Under the pieces are notes generated by a model. It worked only from the letters and a program-made list of their open reading frames with translations. It ran no database searches and was not told where the DNA came from. A stretch of 64,000 nucleotides of DNA, from contig DATKBW010000023.1 of assembly GCA_035513575.1 (NCBI GenBank), positions 42,204-106,203 on the forward strand, in the 5' to 3' direction. Positions 26,430-34,931 of the stretch are shown here, piece by piece. The stretch comes from JAHWKI01 sp035513575 (GTDB lineage Bacteria > Gemmatimonadota > Gemmatimonadetes > Longimicrobiales > RSA9). Positions within the stretch are counted from its first letter, which is position 1; the number at the start of each line of letters is the position of its first letter. The translations under genes were made by a program, and so were the position numbers.

Positions 26430-27023
26430 TCAGTTCGCGGCCGCCGCCCAGATCCGGTTGATCTCCTCCGGCGAGGTCATGGCCAGGCGCATCGCGTTCA
26501 TCCACCGCCCCGCGTCATCGTCGAGGGTCTTCTGCCCGACCCCCGGCGCCATGGGGGCGTCGGCCCCGATCACCGCGCCCAGCTCCCGGCACTGGGCCAG
26601 CAGGTTCTCCCGCAGCCGCTCGTCGTGCGTCAGCTCGGCCATCAGCCGCAGCTGACGGACCGCCAGGTCCACCTGCCCGGCCGCGCGGGCCGCCGCCACG
26701 TACTCGCGCACCTGCTCCGCGGCTCGCGGCAGCTCACCCCGGCCCAGCAGGATCAGCGCGAGGGTCCGCCGGGCCCGCACCACTTCGGGCTTCAGCGTGA
26801 TGATCTTCCGGCACAGGATCTCCGCTTCCCGGCCGTGGCCGATGGACAGGTAGGCGTCCACCGCCCGCCCGTAGTACTGGAGCGCACCGGCCAGATCACC
26901 GGCGCTCGCGCAGAGCTGGCCCGCCCGGATCAGGTGGGTCGCCACGAACCGGTCCGTCGCCAGCTGGATCTTCCGATCGAGATTCTTCAGCTGAGACTTG
27001 AGGCTCCGCCGCAGAAAGCGCAT
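26430..27023 (-). CDS. TPR-repeat protein
   Basis: A 197-residue soluble, helical protein with tetratricopeptide-like repeats (HLIRAGQLCASAGDLAGALQYYGRAVDAYLSIG, REAEILCRKIITLKPEVVRARRTLALILLGRGELPRAAEQV). No signal peptide or transmembrane helix is seen. I use the ATG at 27023 (MRFLRRSLKSQLKNL); an upstream in-frame ATG at 27077 adds 18 residues without TPR character. It precedes the amidohydrolase by 78 bases. TPRs bind partner proteins; the partner is unknown. The end of the protein has an unusual MSPEEINRIW motif with no assignment. Confidence 0.75.
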   Translation of the reverse strand: MRFLRRSLKSQLKNLDRKIQLATDRFVATHLIRAGQLCASAGDLAGALQYYGRAVDAYLSIGHGREAEILCRKIITLKPEVVRARRTLALILLGRGELPRAAEQVREYVAAARAAGQVDLAVRQLRLMAELTHDERLRENLLAQCRELGAVIGADAPMAPGVGQKTLDDDAGRWMNAMRLAMTSPEEINRIWAAAAN

Positions 27024-27113
27024 CGCATCTTTCCGTATCGGGCCGTCGGTCAGGGGACTCCGACGATTCACCGGCACCGTCCGGAGCGCAAGGGTGGCCT
27101 TGGCGGGCCGGAT

Positions 27114-28040
27114 CTAGGACCCACCGGCCGGACCGCCGCCCCGGACCGGGGCGGGGGCGGGCGGCTGGCAGGTCGGGCAGACGTACGTGCTCCGCCCCAT
27201 GTCCCCCTGGAGGAAGCGCTCGATCCGGGATCCGCAGTCCAGGCACTTCCTCCCGGCCCGCCCGTAGACCCAGAACCGCTGGCCGGTCGGGGTCTGCCGG
27301 CGCCGGACGGGGACGGAGGCGCGGCGGCGGGTGAGGAGGTTCAGTCGCATGAGCCGGGCGGCGGTCTCGCCCCGGAGCTCCGGGAGCTCTCCCCGGTCGT
27401 GGAGCGCCACCGTGTCGAGAACGCGACCCGGGAGCTCGCCTCCGAGGACCCTCGCGATCCGGTGGAGTCCTGCTCGAATCCCGCGTCCCTGAGCGCGGGC
27501 ACCAGCTCCGAGCGGATGGCGGGACGGCCGTCGACCTCCTCGAGGGCGAGCCCCCTGCGCCGGCCCCGCGCCAGGACGGCCACCGGCCAGCGGCGTGCGC
27601 AGGTTGCGCTCGATGTCGTAGACCAGCGCTTTCAGCGGCGACACGTAGACGACCCGGACCCCCGGCTCCCCCGCCCCCTCGCGGTCCGGGCGGCTCAGCC
27701 GGTCCATGGCGTAGAGGAACGCCGCCAGCGTCTTGCCGCTCCCCGTGGGGGCGATCAGCAGGGTGTGCTCGCCGGCGTGGACGCGCTCCCAGCCGCGGGC
27801 CTGCACCTCGTTGGGCGAGGCGAACGCGGCATCGAACCAGTGCCGGGTCGCGGGGGTGAAGAAGTCCAGGATCGTCCGCTTCAAGGGTTCCGGGCTGCGG
27901 GAGGGCGCCGCCGCTGCGCGCGCGTGCGCGAGGCTGGTGTGTACACCGGCCGCGGCCCGCGGGTCCGGCGCCGTGGGCCCACCCCCGGCCCCGCCGCCGA
28001 CCGGCGGGCGGCACCGCCGCTCCGGTGATTTCCCTGGCAC
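27114..28040 (-). pseudogene. Collapsed lhr-nei repair locus (helicase start joined to endonuclease VIII-like end)
   Basis: Read on the minus strand, the open frame begins with an Lhr-type DEAD/H helicase N terminus: Walker A APTGSGKTLAAF (about residue 98) and VYVSPLKALVYDIERNLRTPLAG (near 27584-27650). Just downstream, in another frame (27583-27460), GLALEEVDGRPAIRSELVPAL resembles the Lhr C terminus. The first frame then resumes as an Nei-like N-terminal segment (HRIARVLGGELPGRVLDT) fused directly to an Nei C terminus with its zinc finger, Cys266, Cys269, Cys288 and Cys291 (WVYGRAGRKCLDCG to YVCPTC). The helicase core (about 1300 residues) and the glycosylase centre are absent. Lhr and Nei genes are often adjacent in intact loci, so this looks like repeated deletion in one locus. 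An expressed remnant is not excluded. Confidence 0.78.
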
Positions 28041-28204
28041 GCGACTTCCACGTTCACGGGGAGTCGAACCCGCAACCGAAAGAGTGCTCGTTACGTGACC
28101 CCGTACGCCACCGCACCCGCGAAGGGGCTGCTCGCCGGAGTCTCCGGCGTCACCGGCCGGCCGCGGCTCGAGGCGCTCTCGGCCGAGCCCGACGGGGATC
28201 GAAC

Positions 28205-29137
28205 GTGAGGAGCGCCGCCAGGGGGCTCCTGGGAGGGGGCGGGATCGTCTTGGCCGGCGTCGCCCTCGTCGTGGTCCTGCTCCTGATCTTCGGCAACGGC
28301 ACCGCGGACCCGATCCGGGAGGACCGGCACGCCCTCGCCTGCACGCTGCAGCTGGGAGGCGAGCTTCCCGCCCAGGTCCACGAGTCCAGCGGCCTCGCCC
28401 GCGGCATCCGCGATCCCGGGCTGTTCTGGACGCACAACGATTCCGGCGGGGACCCCGTCCTGTTCGCGCTCGGCGGAGACGGACGGCTGGCCGGCGCCGT
28501 CAGGGTCGAGGGGGCGCGGCTCGAAGACTGGGAAGACATCGAGGCCGCGCCCTGCCGCTCCGGTGGCGGCCCCTGCCTGTTCATCGCGGACACGGGCGAC
28601 AACGACGCCCAGCGGGACTACGTCACCATCTACGAGGTCCGGGAGCCGGCGGCCGGCCAGGCCGCGGTCGCCGCCCGGCCCATCCGACTTCGCTACCCCG
28701 GCGGAGCCCGCGATGCCGAGGGGCTGTTCGTGGTGGACGGCGCGCTGCACATCGTGACGAAGGGGCGGGAGGGGCCCATCCGCGTCTACCGCGTTCCCGC
28801 CGGCGCGGGGGGGGACGGCGTGGCCACGCTCGAGCCCGTCGCGGAGGTCGCCCCCAGGCCTCAGAGCACCGCCGACTACCTCACCGCGGCGACCGCCACG
28901 CCGGACGGCCGGTGGGTGGCCATGCGAACCTATCGGACGCTGCTCGTCATGCCGGCCGCGCCGCTGGTCGCGGGCGAGCCGGCGGAGGCTCACCGCTTCG
29001 ACCTCCAGCCGCTGGGCGAGGCGCAGGGCGAGGGGCTCGCCATGGACGACGAGGGCGGTGTGTGGCTGACCAGCGAGGCCCGCGGCGGCGCCCCGCCGCG
29101 GTGGAACCGGCTCGTGTGTGAGCTTCCGGAGGGCTGA
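28205..29137 (+). CDS. Membrane-anchored protein of unknown function (probable beta-propeller)
   Basis: About 310 residues. One N-terminal transmembrane helix (GLLGGGGIVLAGVALVVVLLLIF) holds an extracytoplasmic domain rich in strands and acidic turns: WTHNDSGGDPVLFALGGDGRL, CLFIADTGDNDAQRDYVTIYEV, RDAEGLFVVDGALHIVTK, TAATATPDGRWVAMRTYRTLLV, LAMDDEGGVWLTSEA. The spacing resembles a propeller, and the disposition of Cys in APCRSGGGPC is notable. No catalytic motif is seen and no family is claimed. I use the GTG at 28205 because the upstream part of the frame overlaps the decayed lhr remnant. Confidence 0.65.
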   Translation: MRSAARGLLGGGGIVLAGVALVVVLLLIFGNGTADPIREDRHALACTLQLGGELPAQVHESSGLARGIRDPGLFWTHNDSGGDPVLFALGGDGRLAGAVRVEGARLEDWEDIEAAPCRSGGGPCLFIADTGDNDAQRDYVTIYEVREPAAGQAAVAARPIRLRYPGGARDAEGLFVVDGALHIVTKGREGPIRVYRVPAGAGGDGVATLEPVAEVAPRPQSTADYLTAATATPDGRWVAMRTYRTLLVMPAAPLVAGEPAEAHRFDLQPLGEAQGEGLAMDDEGGVWLTSEARGGAPPRWNRLVCELPEG

Positions 29138-29205
29138 GCTGCGCGGCGGGTGAAAGGGACGAACCCGCGGGCCGGGAACCACTCCCCGTCGACAGTGGCA
29201 GCCCG

Positions 29206-30015
29206 TCAGGGCCGCCCTTCCAGCAGGAATTCCCGCAGGTCTGGCATCTCGATTCCGACGAAGAACTTCCCGAACTCGCCATAGCGGGCGCTGGCCTCGT
29301 CGTAGCGCATGTCGGTGACGATGCGCTTGAATTCCAGCGGGTCGCGGGCGAAGAGGGTGACGCCCCACTCCCAGTCGTCGAAGCCCATGGAGCCGGTGAT
29401 GACCTGGAAGACGCGCCCGGCGAAGCGGCGGCCCGACATGCCGTGCTCGCGCATGAGCCGGTTCCGGTCGGCGACGGGGAGGGCGTACCAGTTGTCCGGG
29501 TGGACGCGACGCTTGGTCATGGGATAGAAGCTGACGTAGCGCATGCCGTCCGGGACCTCGGGATAGAGGCGCGTACGGATATGGGCGCTTCCCCGCTCGG
29601 CCTCCCGCAGCTGGTCCAGCAGCGCCTCGTACTCCGTCGACCCGGGCGCCTCTTCCTCCGCCGCCTGGGCGGTGGCGGAATACAGGCCGACCTCCGTGAC
29701 GGACGTGTAGTCGTATTCCAGCCGCAGGAGCGGGCCGAGAGGCGAGCGGCGGATGGCGAGATCCGCGGCGGCCAGCTCGTCCAGCGTGGGACGGAAGTGG
29801 ATCAGCATCAGGTCGGCACCCCCTCCCACCAGCCGGTAGGCGGCCGTCCACCCCCCCGAGGCGGGAGTGGCCAGGGAACGGAGCACGTCGTCCGCGGCCC
29901 CGGCGAGCGGCCCTCGCTCGGCCGGGCCCATCCCGCCGAAGCGGTCCCAGTCGAGGGAGAACACCTGGTGCAGGACGTACCACCCTTCGAGGGTGGCGGG
30001 GGAAAGCTCGGACAT
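29206..30015 (-). CDS. hemQ: Coproheme decarboxylase / chlorite-dismutase-family protein
   Basis: A 269-residue chlorite-dismutase-family protein. In the coproporphyrin-dependent heme pathway HemQ decarboxylates coproheme to heme b using hydrogen peroxide. Tyr164 in SFYPMTKRR and the heme-ligand His191 in MREHG are 27 residues apart, as are Tyr145 and His172 of the Staphylococcus enzyme. The distal-pocket region differs from true chlorite dismutases, which keep an Arg in a different segment. The start is the ATG at 30015 with a GAGG upstream; longer frames have no support. No other heme gene is adjacent, so pathway membership is from the family. Confidence 0.88.
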   Translation of the reverse strand: MSELSPATLEGWYVLHQVFSLDWDRFGGMGPAERGPLAGAADDVLRSLATPASGGWTAAYRLVGGGADLMLIHFRPTLDELAAADLAIRRSPLGPLLRLEYDYTSVTEVGLYSATAQAAEEEAPGSTEYEALLDQLREAERGSAHIRTRLYPEVPDGMRYVSFYPMTKRRVHPDNWYALPVADRNRLMREHGMSGRRFAGRVFQVITGSMGFDDWEWGVTLFARDPLEFKRIVTDMRYDEASARYGEFGKFFVGIEMPDLREFLLEGRP

Positions 30016-30091
30016 GCCTCGCATTCGGAACGGGTGGCTCAGGGGCGGAAAGGTCGAAGGCCGGGGCCGGTCCCGCAAGCGGGGCGGGGGT

Positions 30092-30583
30092 TCAGCGGAA
30101 CGCCCGGACCGCCTGGACGAGGAGAGCGCCGGTGCCCCAGGCGAGGGCGGCGGCCACCGCGAGGTCGACGATGCCGCGCCACGGCTCCGGGAAGGCGCGG
30201 ACCACCAGCACGGCCACGACGATGGCCGCGACGCCGGCCCAGGCGCGGACCAGCCCCCTGCCGGGCGAGCCGACGAGCCCCATGGCGTACAGCGGCGCCA
30301 GGACCGCGTGGAGCGGATGTGAGCCGCCCCGGAGGCGGACGATGCGCCGGATCACGTGCGGCACCCACTTCTTCTGGAGCCCGCGCACGCCCTCCGTGTA
30401 CCCGAACGCGACCAGGAGCACGAGGAGCACGGCGGTGTGGGCGGGGCCGAGACCCGCGCGGACCGTGTCGAGGCCACGGTCCCCCAGGCCGAGCGCCGCG
30501 TTCAGCAGGATGGCCAGCACGCCGCCCACCGCCCAGATCGTCACGGCCGTGGCCCTCCATCGGGGCGGCGGCGTAGCGCTCAT
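30092..30583 (-). CDS. Integral membrane protein of unknown function
   Basis: A 163-residue protein, essentially four or five hydrophobic helices (ATAVTIWAVGGVLAILLNAALG; GLGPAHTAVLLVLLVAFGYTEG; LAPLYAMGLVG; LVRAWAGVAAIVVAVLVVRAF; LAVAAALAWGTGALLVQAV) with a charged loop HVIRRIVRLRG. The start, ATG at 30583, has GGGAGGAC immediately upstream. It lies 76 bases upstream of hemQ on the same strand. No family is recognised. Confidence 0.7.
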   Translation of the reverse strand: MSATPPPRWRATAVTIWAVGGVLAILLNAALGLGDRGLDTVRAGLGPAHTAVLLVLLVAFGYTEGVRGLQKKWVPHVIRRIVRLRGGSHPLHAVLAPLYAMGLVGSPGRGLVRAWAGVAAIVVAVLVVRAFPEPWRGIVDLAVAAALAWGTGALLVQAVRAFR

Positions 30584-30762
30584 GTCCTCCCTTCGAAGCT
30601 CGGATATCGCGGCGGACAACGTCGGCGGGAGCGGGCGCCCCGGCAAGCGCCGCCGGCCGTGTACGTGTCTTGCGGGCATCGCCGGCCGGCCCCGCGCCAC
30701 GACTCTGGCGGGCGCCTCCGCGCGCCCGTAAACTTGCCGCCCCTCGACCCGGTCAGGAGTCC

Positions 30763-31998
30763 GTGAGCGCAACCATCGTCCTGGTCCTGATCGTGGTCGG
30801 CGCCTACCTGGCGGCCCACGTCGCCTTCGAGTGGCTCGCCCGCCGGTTCATGGTGGTTTCCGGCGCCGAGTACCTGCTGCTGGGCATCCTGCTCGGCCCC
30901 TCCGTTTCCGGGCTGATCCGTCCGGGTGTCGTGGGCGGCTTCGCCCCCCTCATGACGCTCGCCCTCGGCTGGATCGGCGCGGTGATCGGCGCACAGTTCT
31001 TCGTGCCCGCGCTGGTCCGCGTCCCGGGATCTCTCTTCCGGATCGCGTTCATCGAGGCGGTACTGTCGCTGGCGGTGGTCTCGGCCGCCATGGGAGCCCT
31101 GCTCCTCCAGCTCTTTCCGCTGGATCTGCAAGCCGCCGTCCTCCCGGCCGTCGCGCTCGGCGCCATTGCCACCGCATCCGCACCGTCCGGGATCGCCCTG
31201 GTCTCTCGCATCCTGGGGCGGCGCGGGCCCCTCGTTCAGCAGCTGGAGGTCGCCACCGCGGTCGATGCCGCCGTGGCCATCACGGCGTTCGGTCTGCTCC
31301 TCGGCATCATCCACCCGGTTCCGGACGTGGTCCCGAGGGCCCCCACCGCCACCGAGTGGGTGGTCATCAGCCTCGCCATCGGCATCGTCGGGGGCGCGCT
31401 GTTCCACCTGTTCCTCGGCGGGGAGCGCAACATCGACCGTCTCTTCATCGCCCTCGCGGGCGCCATCATCCTGACCAGCGGCGCCGCGGCCTACCTCCGC
31501 CTCTCGCCGCTCCTCCCCACCATGATCATCGGGGCGATCCTGGTGAACACGTCCGCGAACCGCGACGAGATCAAGGAAGTCCTGGGTCGCGTCGAGCGGC
31601 CCCTGTACTTCGCCCTCCTGATCTTCGCCGGCGCGGCCTGGGAGCCCGGTGCCGGCGCCTGGGCGCTGCCCGCGACGATCTTCCTCGCCGTGAGGATGGC
31701 CGCGAAGATCGGCGCCGCATGGGCCGCCGCGGCGGTGTCCGGCGCGGTGCCGGCGCTCGGCGCGGGGTGGGGTCGCGCGCTGCTCGGGCAGGGCGGCCTG
31801 GCGGTGGCCATCGCGCTGAACTACCGGCTCATCGAGCACGCCCTCCTCGCGAACGTGGTCTTCACGGCGGGATTGCTGTCGGTCCTCCTCACGGACCTGA
31901 TCTCCGCCCGCGTCGCCGACGCGGTCCTGTGGCCACGGCTGCGGCGGGTCCGGAAGGGCGGCCGTGGCGAACAGCGGCCGGACACGCGGCAGGGCTGA
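30763..31998 (+). CDS. Cation/proton antiporter (NhaP/KefB-like)
   Basis: A 411-residue protein with about 12 hydrophobic segments, starting at a GTG (30763) with CAGGAG upstream. Typical features include GILLGPSVSGL in the second or third helix and the central SAPSGIALVSRIL segment, where intact CPA transporters carry acidic ion-binding residues. Several expected acidic positions are not obvious (for example, VDAAVAITAF has one Asp), so the ion chemistry cannot be predicted reliably. The next gene begins 1 base after its stop and encodes another antiporter-like protein, so the two are probably cotranscribed. Confidence 0.8.
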   Translation: MSATIVLVLIVVGAYLAAHVAFEWLARRFMVVSGAEYLLLGILLGPSVSGLIRPGVVGGFAPLMTLALGWIGAVIGAQFFVPALVRVPGSLFRIAFIEAVLSLAVVSAAMGALLLQLFPLDLQAAVLPAVALGAIATASAPSGIALVSRILGRRGPLVQQLEVATAVDAAVAITAFGLLLGIIHPVPDVVPRAPTATEWVVISLAIGIVGGALFHLFLGGERNIDRLFIALAGAIILTSGAAAYLRLSPLLPTMIIGAILVNTSANRDEIKEVLGRVERPLYFALLIFAGAAWEPGAGAWALPATIFLAVRMAAKIGAAWAAAAVSGAVPALGAGWGRALLGQGGLAVAIALNYRLIEHALLANVVFTAGLLSVLLTDLISARVADAVLWPRLRRVRKGGRGEQRPDTRQG

Positions 31999-31999
31999 C

Positions 32000-33346
32000 A
32001 TGCGGCGGCTCCTGATCCTCGGCCTGCTGTTCGGAGGGACCCTCCTCATCCTGCCGCTGGGCACCGATGGGCAGGGCTCGCGGACCCTCCTCACGTTCGG
32101 GTTCCTCATCCTGGCCGCCTACACCGTCGGTGAGCTGGTCGCCGGCATGGGGCTCCCGAAGATCGTCGGCTACCTCTTCGCGGGGATGGCGTTCGGCCCG
32201 TCCGCCCTGGACACCGTGACGAACGCCGGCATTGAACGGCTCGGCGCCATCAGCGACCTGGCCATTGCGCTGATCGCCTTCCTCGCGGGCGCCGAGCTGC
32301 GCTGGGGGGAGATCCGGGAGCGCGGCGGGGCGCTCCTGAGAGTCCTCACGGCAGAGCTGCTCGTCACGTTCATCGCGCTGGCGAGCGCGGTGTGGCTCCT
32401 CCGGGACGCGCTCCCCTTCCTCCGCGACGCGCCCCCGGCCACCGTGGCGGCCGCGGCGCTGCTCTTCGCCTCCATCGCCATCGTGCATTCGCCCGCCGTG
32501 ACCATCGCGCTCCTCACCGAGACCGGGGCCCGCGGCCCGGTGGCGAAGACCACCCTCGGTGTGGTCCTCCTGGCCGACATCGCCGTGGTCCTCCTCTTCA
32601 CCGGCGCCCTCGCCCTGGCCCGCGCCATCGCCCCCGCCGGGGGCGGCGCCGCGCCGCCCTCGCTGGGGCTGGTCACCTGGGAGATCGTGGGTGCGCTCGT
32701 CGTCGGGGCGGCGCTCGGCCTGGCCGTCGCAGCCTACCTCCGCTTCGTCGGCCGGGAGCTCATGCTGTTCGCCGTGCTGGTGGCGTTCTTCGGACTGGAG
32801 ATCGCGCGGGTCGCCCACGTCGAGCTGCTGCTCACCCTCCTCACCGCCGGCTTCGTGACCGAGAACCTCTCGTCCCGGGGCGACGAGCTCCGTCACGCCC
32901 TGGAGCGTTCCGCGGCCCCCATCTTCGTGATCTTCTTCGCCCTCTCCGGGGCCAAGATCGACCTCGGCGACGTGCTCCCCCTCCTCCCCCTCGTCGTGCC
33001 CATCGCGGCCGTACGCGCGGGGGCCATCTGGGCGGGCACCCGCATCGGCGGCCGCTGGGGCGGCATCACGCCGGCGGAGAGGAACCTGGTGTGGATGGGG
33101 CTGGTTTCGCAGGCCGGCGTCGCCATCGGGCTCGCCGCCATCGTGGCCGACGCATACGGTGCCATCGGCGAGCAGCTCCGCAACCTGCTCCTGGCGCTCG
33201 TGGCGGTGAACGAGACCATCGGGCCGATCCTCTTCCGCCGGGCGCTCACCGTGAGCGGCGAGGCCGGCGGAGACCTGGCGCCGGCGCCCGTCGCGGAGGA
33301 CCGCGGCGGCGCCCCCGGCCGGGATCGCGTCCGGGGTCCCGGGTAG
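32000..33346 (+). CDS. Cation/proton antiporter (CPA2-like)
   Basis: A 448-residue membrane protein. The ATG at 32000 follows the previous stop by 1 base. Conserved segments include PKIVGYLFAGMAFGPSAL near the start, HSPAVTIALLTETGARGPVAKTTLGVVLLADIAVVLLF in mid-protein (the Thr-Glu and Asp region of the sodium/proton exchangers), FFALSGAKIDL and SQAGVAIGLAAIV. Related proteins exchange Na+ or K+ for protons to control pH and turgor. Being translationally adjacent to another antiporter suggests they may work as a heteromeric or stress-linked pair, but that is inference. Confidence 0.85.
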   Translation: MRRLLILGLLFGGTLLILPLGTDGQGSRTLLTFGFLILAAYTVGELVAGMGLPKIVGYLFAGMAFGPSALDTVTNAGIERLGAISDLAIALIAFLAGAELRWGEIRERGGALLRVLTAELLVTFIALASAVWLLRDALPFLRDAPPATVAAAALLFASIAIVHSPAVTIALLTETGARGPVAKTTLGVVLLADIAVVLLFTGALALARAIAPAGGGAAPPSLGLVTWEIVGALVVGAALGLAVAAYLRFVGRELMLFAVLVAFFGLEIARVAHVELLLTLLTAGFVTENLSSRGDELRHALERSAAPIFVIFFALSGAKIDLGDVLPLLPLVVPIAAVRAGAIWAGTRIGGRWGGITPAERNLVWMGLVSQAGVAIGLAAIVADAYGAIGEQLRNLLLALVAVNETIGPILFRRALTVSGEAGGDLAPAPVAEDRGGAPGRDRVRGPG

Positions 33347-33510
33347 CGGGCGGCGCGAAGCGGGGCCGCGCGCCGGGGTTCGACTCCTTCGGATGCCCGG
33401 TCATTCTGGAACATCCCGTGCGGTGCGACTGTATCGCGCGGTGGCGCCCGAGGGCCGTGCCGACCCGGGGACGCCGCCTGAAACGCCCGAGACCACCACC
33501 GAGGCCGACC

Positions 33511-34275
33511 ATGCTGCGCACCACCCTGAGGACCACGCCCCTTGTCGCGCTCCTGGCGATGGCGATCGCCTGCGACTCGGGAACGGAACCGCCCATCCCC
33601 GCGGAAATCGAGCTCACCGCGGATGTCGACGTGCTCCCCGCCGGCCAGACCCGGCAGCTCGAGGTCCTGGTCCGGGACGAGAACGGGAACGCGATCCAGA
33701 ACCCCAGCGTGAGCTACCAGTCCAGCAGCCAGGGCGTGGCCACGGTGAGCAGCACCGGCCTCGTCACCGGCGTCGGGCACGGCATGGTCACGATCACCGC
33801 GACGGCCGGAGCCGTGAGCGACCAGGTCTCCCTCGAGATCTTCGACATCGGCGACCTGTGCACGAACGCCCTCGGGCTCCAGGTCGGGGAGACCGTCCGC
33901 GCCAGCCTCCAGCCGGGCGACTGCACGTCGCTCGTCGATGACGGCTCGTTCGCCGACATCTGGTTCTTCCAGCTCGCCCAGCAGACCACGGTCACCGTCA
34001 GCATGACCAGCGAAGACCTCGACGCCTACCTCTTCCTGATCGATGAAGCCACCGGTGAAGACTTCCAGGACGACGACAGCGGCGGCGGGACGAACGCCCG
34101 GATCCAGGTGGCCCTCGTCGCCGGCACCTATCTCATCCTGGCGAACACCTACCCGGGCGAGCAGGGGAGCTACACGCTGTCCGTCACCGCCAGCACCACA
34201 GCGGACCCCGCGCTCCGGACGGGGATCCCCGCGCGGGACCGCGAGGTCGGCGCTCTCCGGCTCCGGAAGCGCTGA
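33511..34275 (+). CDS. Surface lipoprotein with Ig-like (BIG2) and pre-peptidase C-terminal (PPC) domains
   Basis: A 254-residue lipoprotein (signal VALLAMAIAC). Residues about 30-115 form a bacterial Ig-like BIG2 module: PAGQTRQLEVLVRDENGNAIQ, YQSSSQGVATVSSTGLVTGVGHGMVTITATAG. Residues about 130-225 look like a PPC/ABC-type module: VDDGSFADIWFFQLAQQTTVTVSMTSEDLDAYLFLIDE, GGTNARIQVALVAGTYLILANTYPGEQGSYTLSV. Both domains are secreted-protein adhesion or stabilisation modules. No catalytic part is present. A 164-base gap precedes it. Confidence 0.85.
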   Translation: MLRTTLRTTPLVALLAMAIACDSGTEPPIPAEIELTADVDVLPAGQTRQLEVLVRDENGNAIQNPSVSYQSSSQGVATVSSTGLVTGVGHGMVTITATAGAVSDQVSLEIFDIGDLCTNALGLQVGETVRASLQPGDCTSLVDDGSFADIWFFQLAQQTTVTVSMTSEDLDAYLFLIDEATGEDFQDDDSGGGTNARIQVALVAGTYLILANTYPGEQGSYTLSVTASTTADPALRTGIPARDREVGALRLRKR

Positions 34276-34379
34276 GAGCCCGGCCCGACCGGTCCTGATC
34301 GAGAGGCTTGTGTCCGTCTCCCGCGCTCGTGTACCCTTACACGGCGCGGAAAATCCACACACTTCTGGAGAGTTCTCCG

Positions 34380-34925
34380 ATGCACTGGAACGTTCGCCCG
34401 GTCCTCGCGGCCGGGCTCGTCTCGCTCCTGGCCGCCTGGGCCGCACCCGCGCAGGCGCAGGATTCGGGACATGGGTACCGGCAGGTGTTGTCGGCCAACC
34501 CGTTCGGTCTCCTCCTGAAGTTCTTCAACGCCGAGTACGAGCGCGCCCTCACGGAATCCACGACCATCGGCATCGGCGGGTCCTTCGGCACGAACGAAGA
34601 TGTGGACGAGTTCACTGGCGAGACCGAAGAGTCCACGTGGTTCAACGGCGATGTGTTCTGGCGGTTCTACCCGAGCGGTAGCCACTTCGAGGGGTGGAAC
34701 TTCGGCGTGAAGGCCGGCCTGACGCACCAGGAGGGCTGGAGCCAGGAGCCCGGAACGAACTTCGGGCTCGGGTTCGATGCCAACCGCAGCTGGCTGCTGG
34801 GCAAGAACAACAACTTCTACGTGGGCGTCGGCTTCGGGCTGAAGCGCCTGTTCGGCGAGGTTCCCGATGGGGGGCTCGAGATCGTGCCCACTATCCGCGT
34901 CGTGAACGTGGGGTTCGCCTTCTAG
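34380..34925 (+). CDS. Outer-membrane beta-barrel protein
   Basis: A 181-residue protein with a signal peptide (LVSLLAAWAAPAQAQ) and strands such as SANPFGLLLKFFNAEYERAL, STTIGIGGSFG, FNGDVFWRFYPSG, WNFGVKAGLTHQ, FYVGVGFGLKRLFG, ending in IRVVNVGFAF with a terminal Phe, as expected for eight-stranded barrels of the DUF3575 or opacity type. GGAGAG is 6 bases before the ATG at 34380. It ends 6 bases before the convergent oxidoreductase gene. Confidence 0.8.
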   Translation: MHWNVRPVLAAGLVSLLAAWAAPAQAQDSGHGYRQVLSANPFGLLLKFFNAEYERALTESTTIGIGGSFGTNEDVDEFTGETEESTWFNGDVFWRFYPSGSHFEGWNFGVKAGLTHQEGWSQEPGTNFGLGFDANRSWLLGKNNNFYVGVGFGLKRLFGEVPDGGLEIVPTIRVVNVGFAF

Positions 34926-34931
34926 GCACGG

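Noticed and set aside
22794..28028. A 1744-codon plus-strand open frame
   Set aside because: High GC makes long antisense frames common. The minus strand holds the amidohydrolase, TPR and lhr-nei sequences here.
28055..28110. A tRNA gene on the minus strand
   Set aside because: Only a T-arm-like match; no D-arm, anticodon arm or 7-base acceptor pairing of full length can be drawn.
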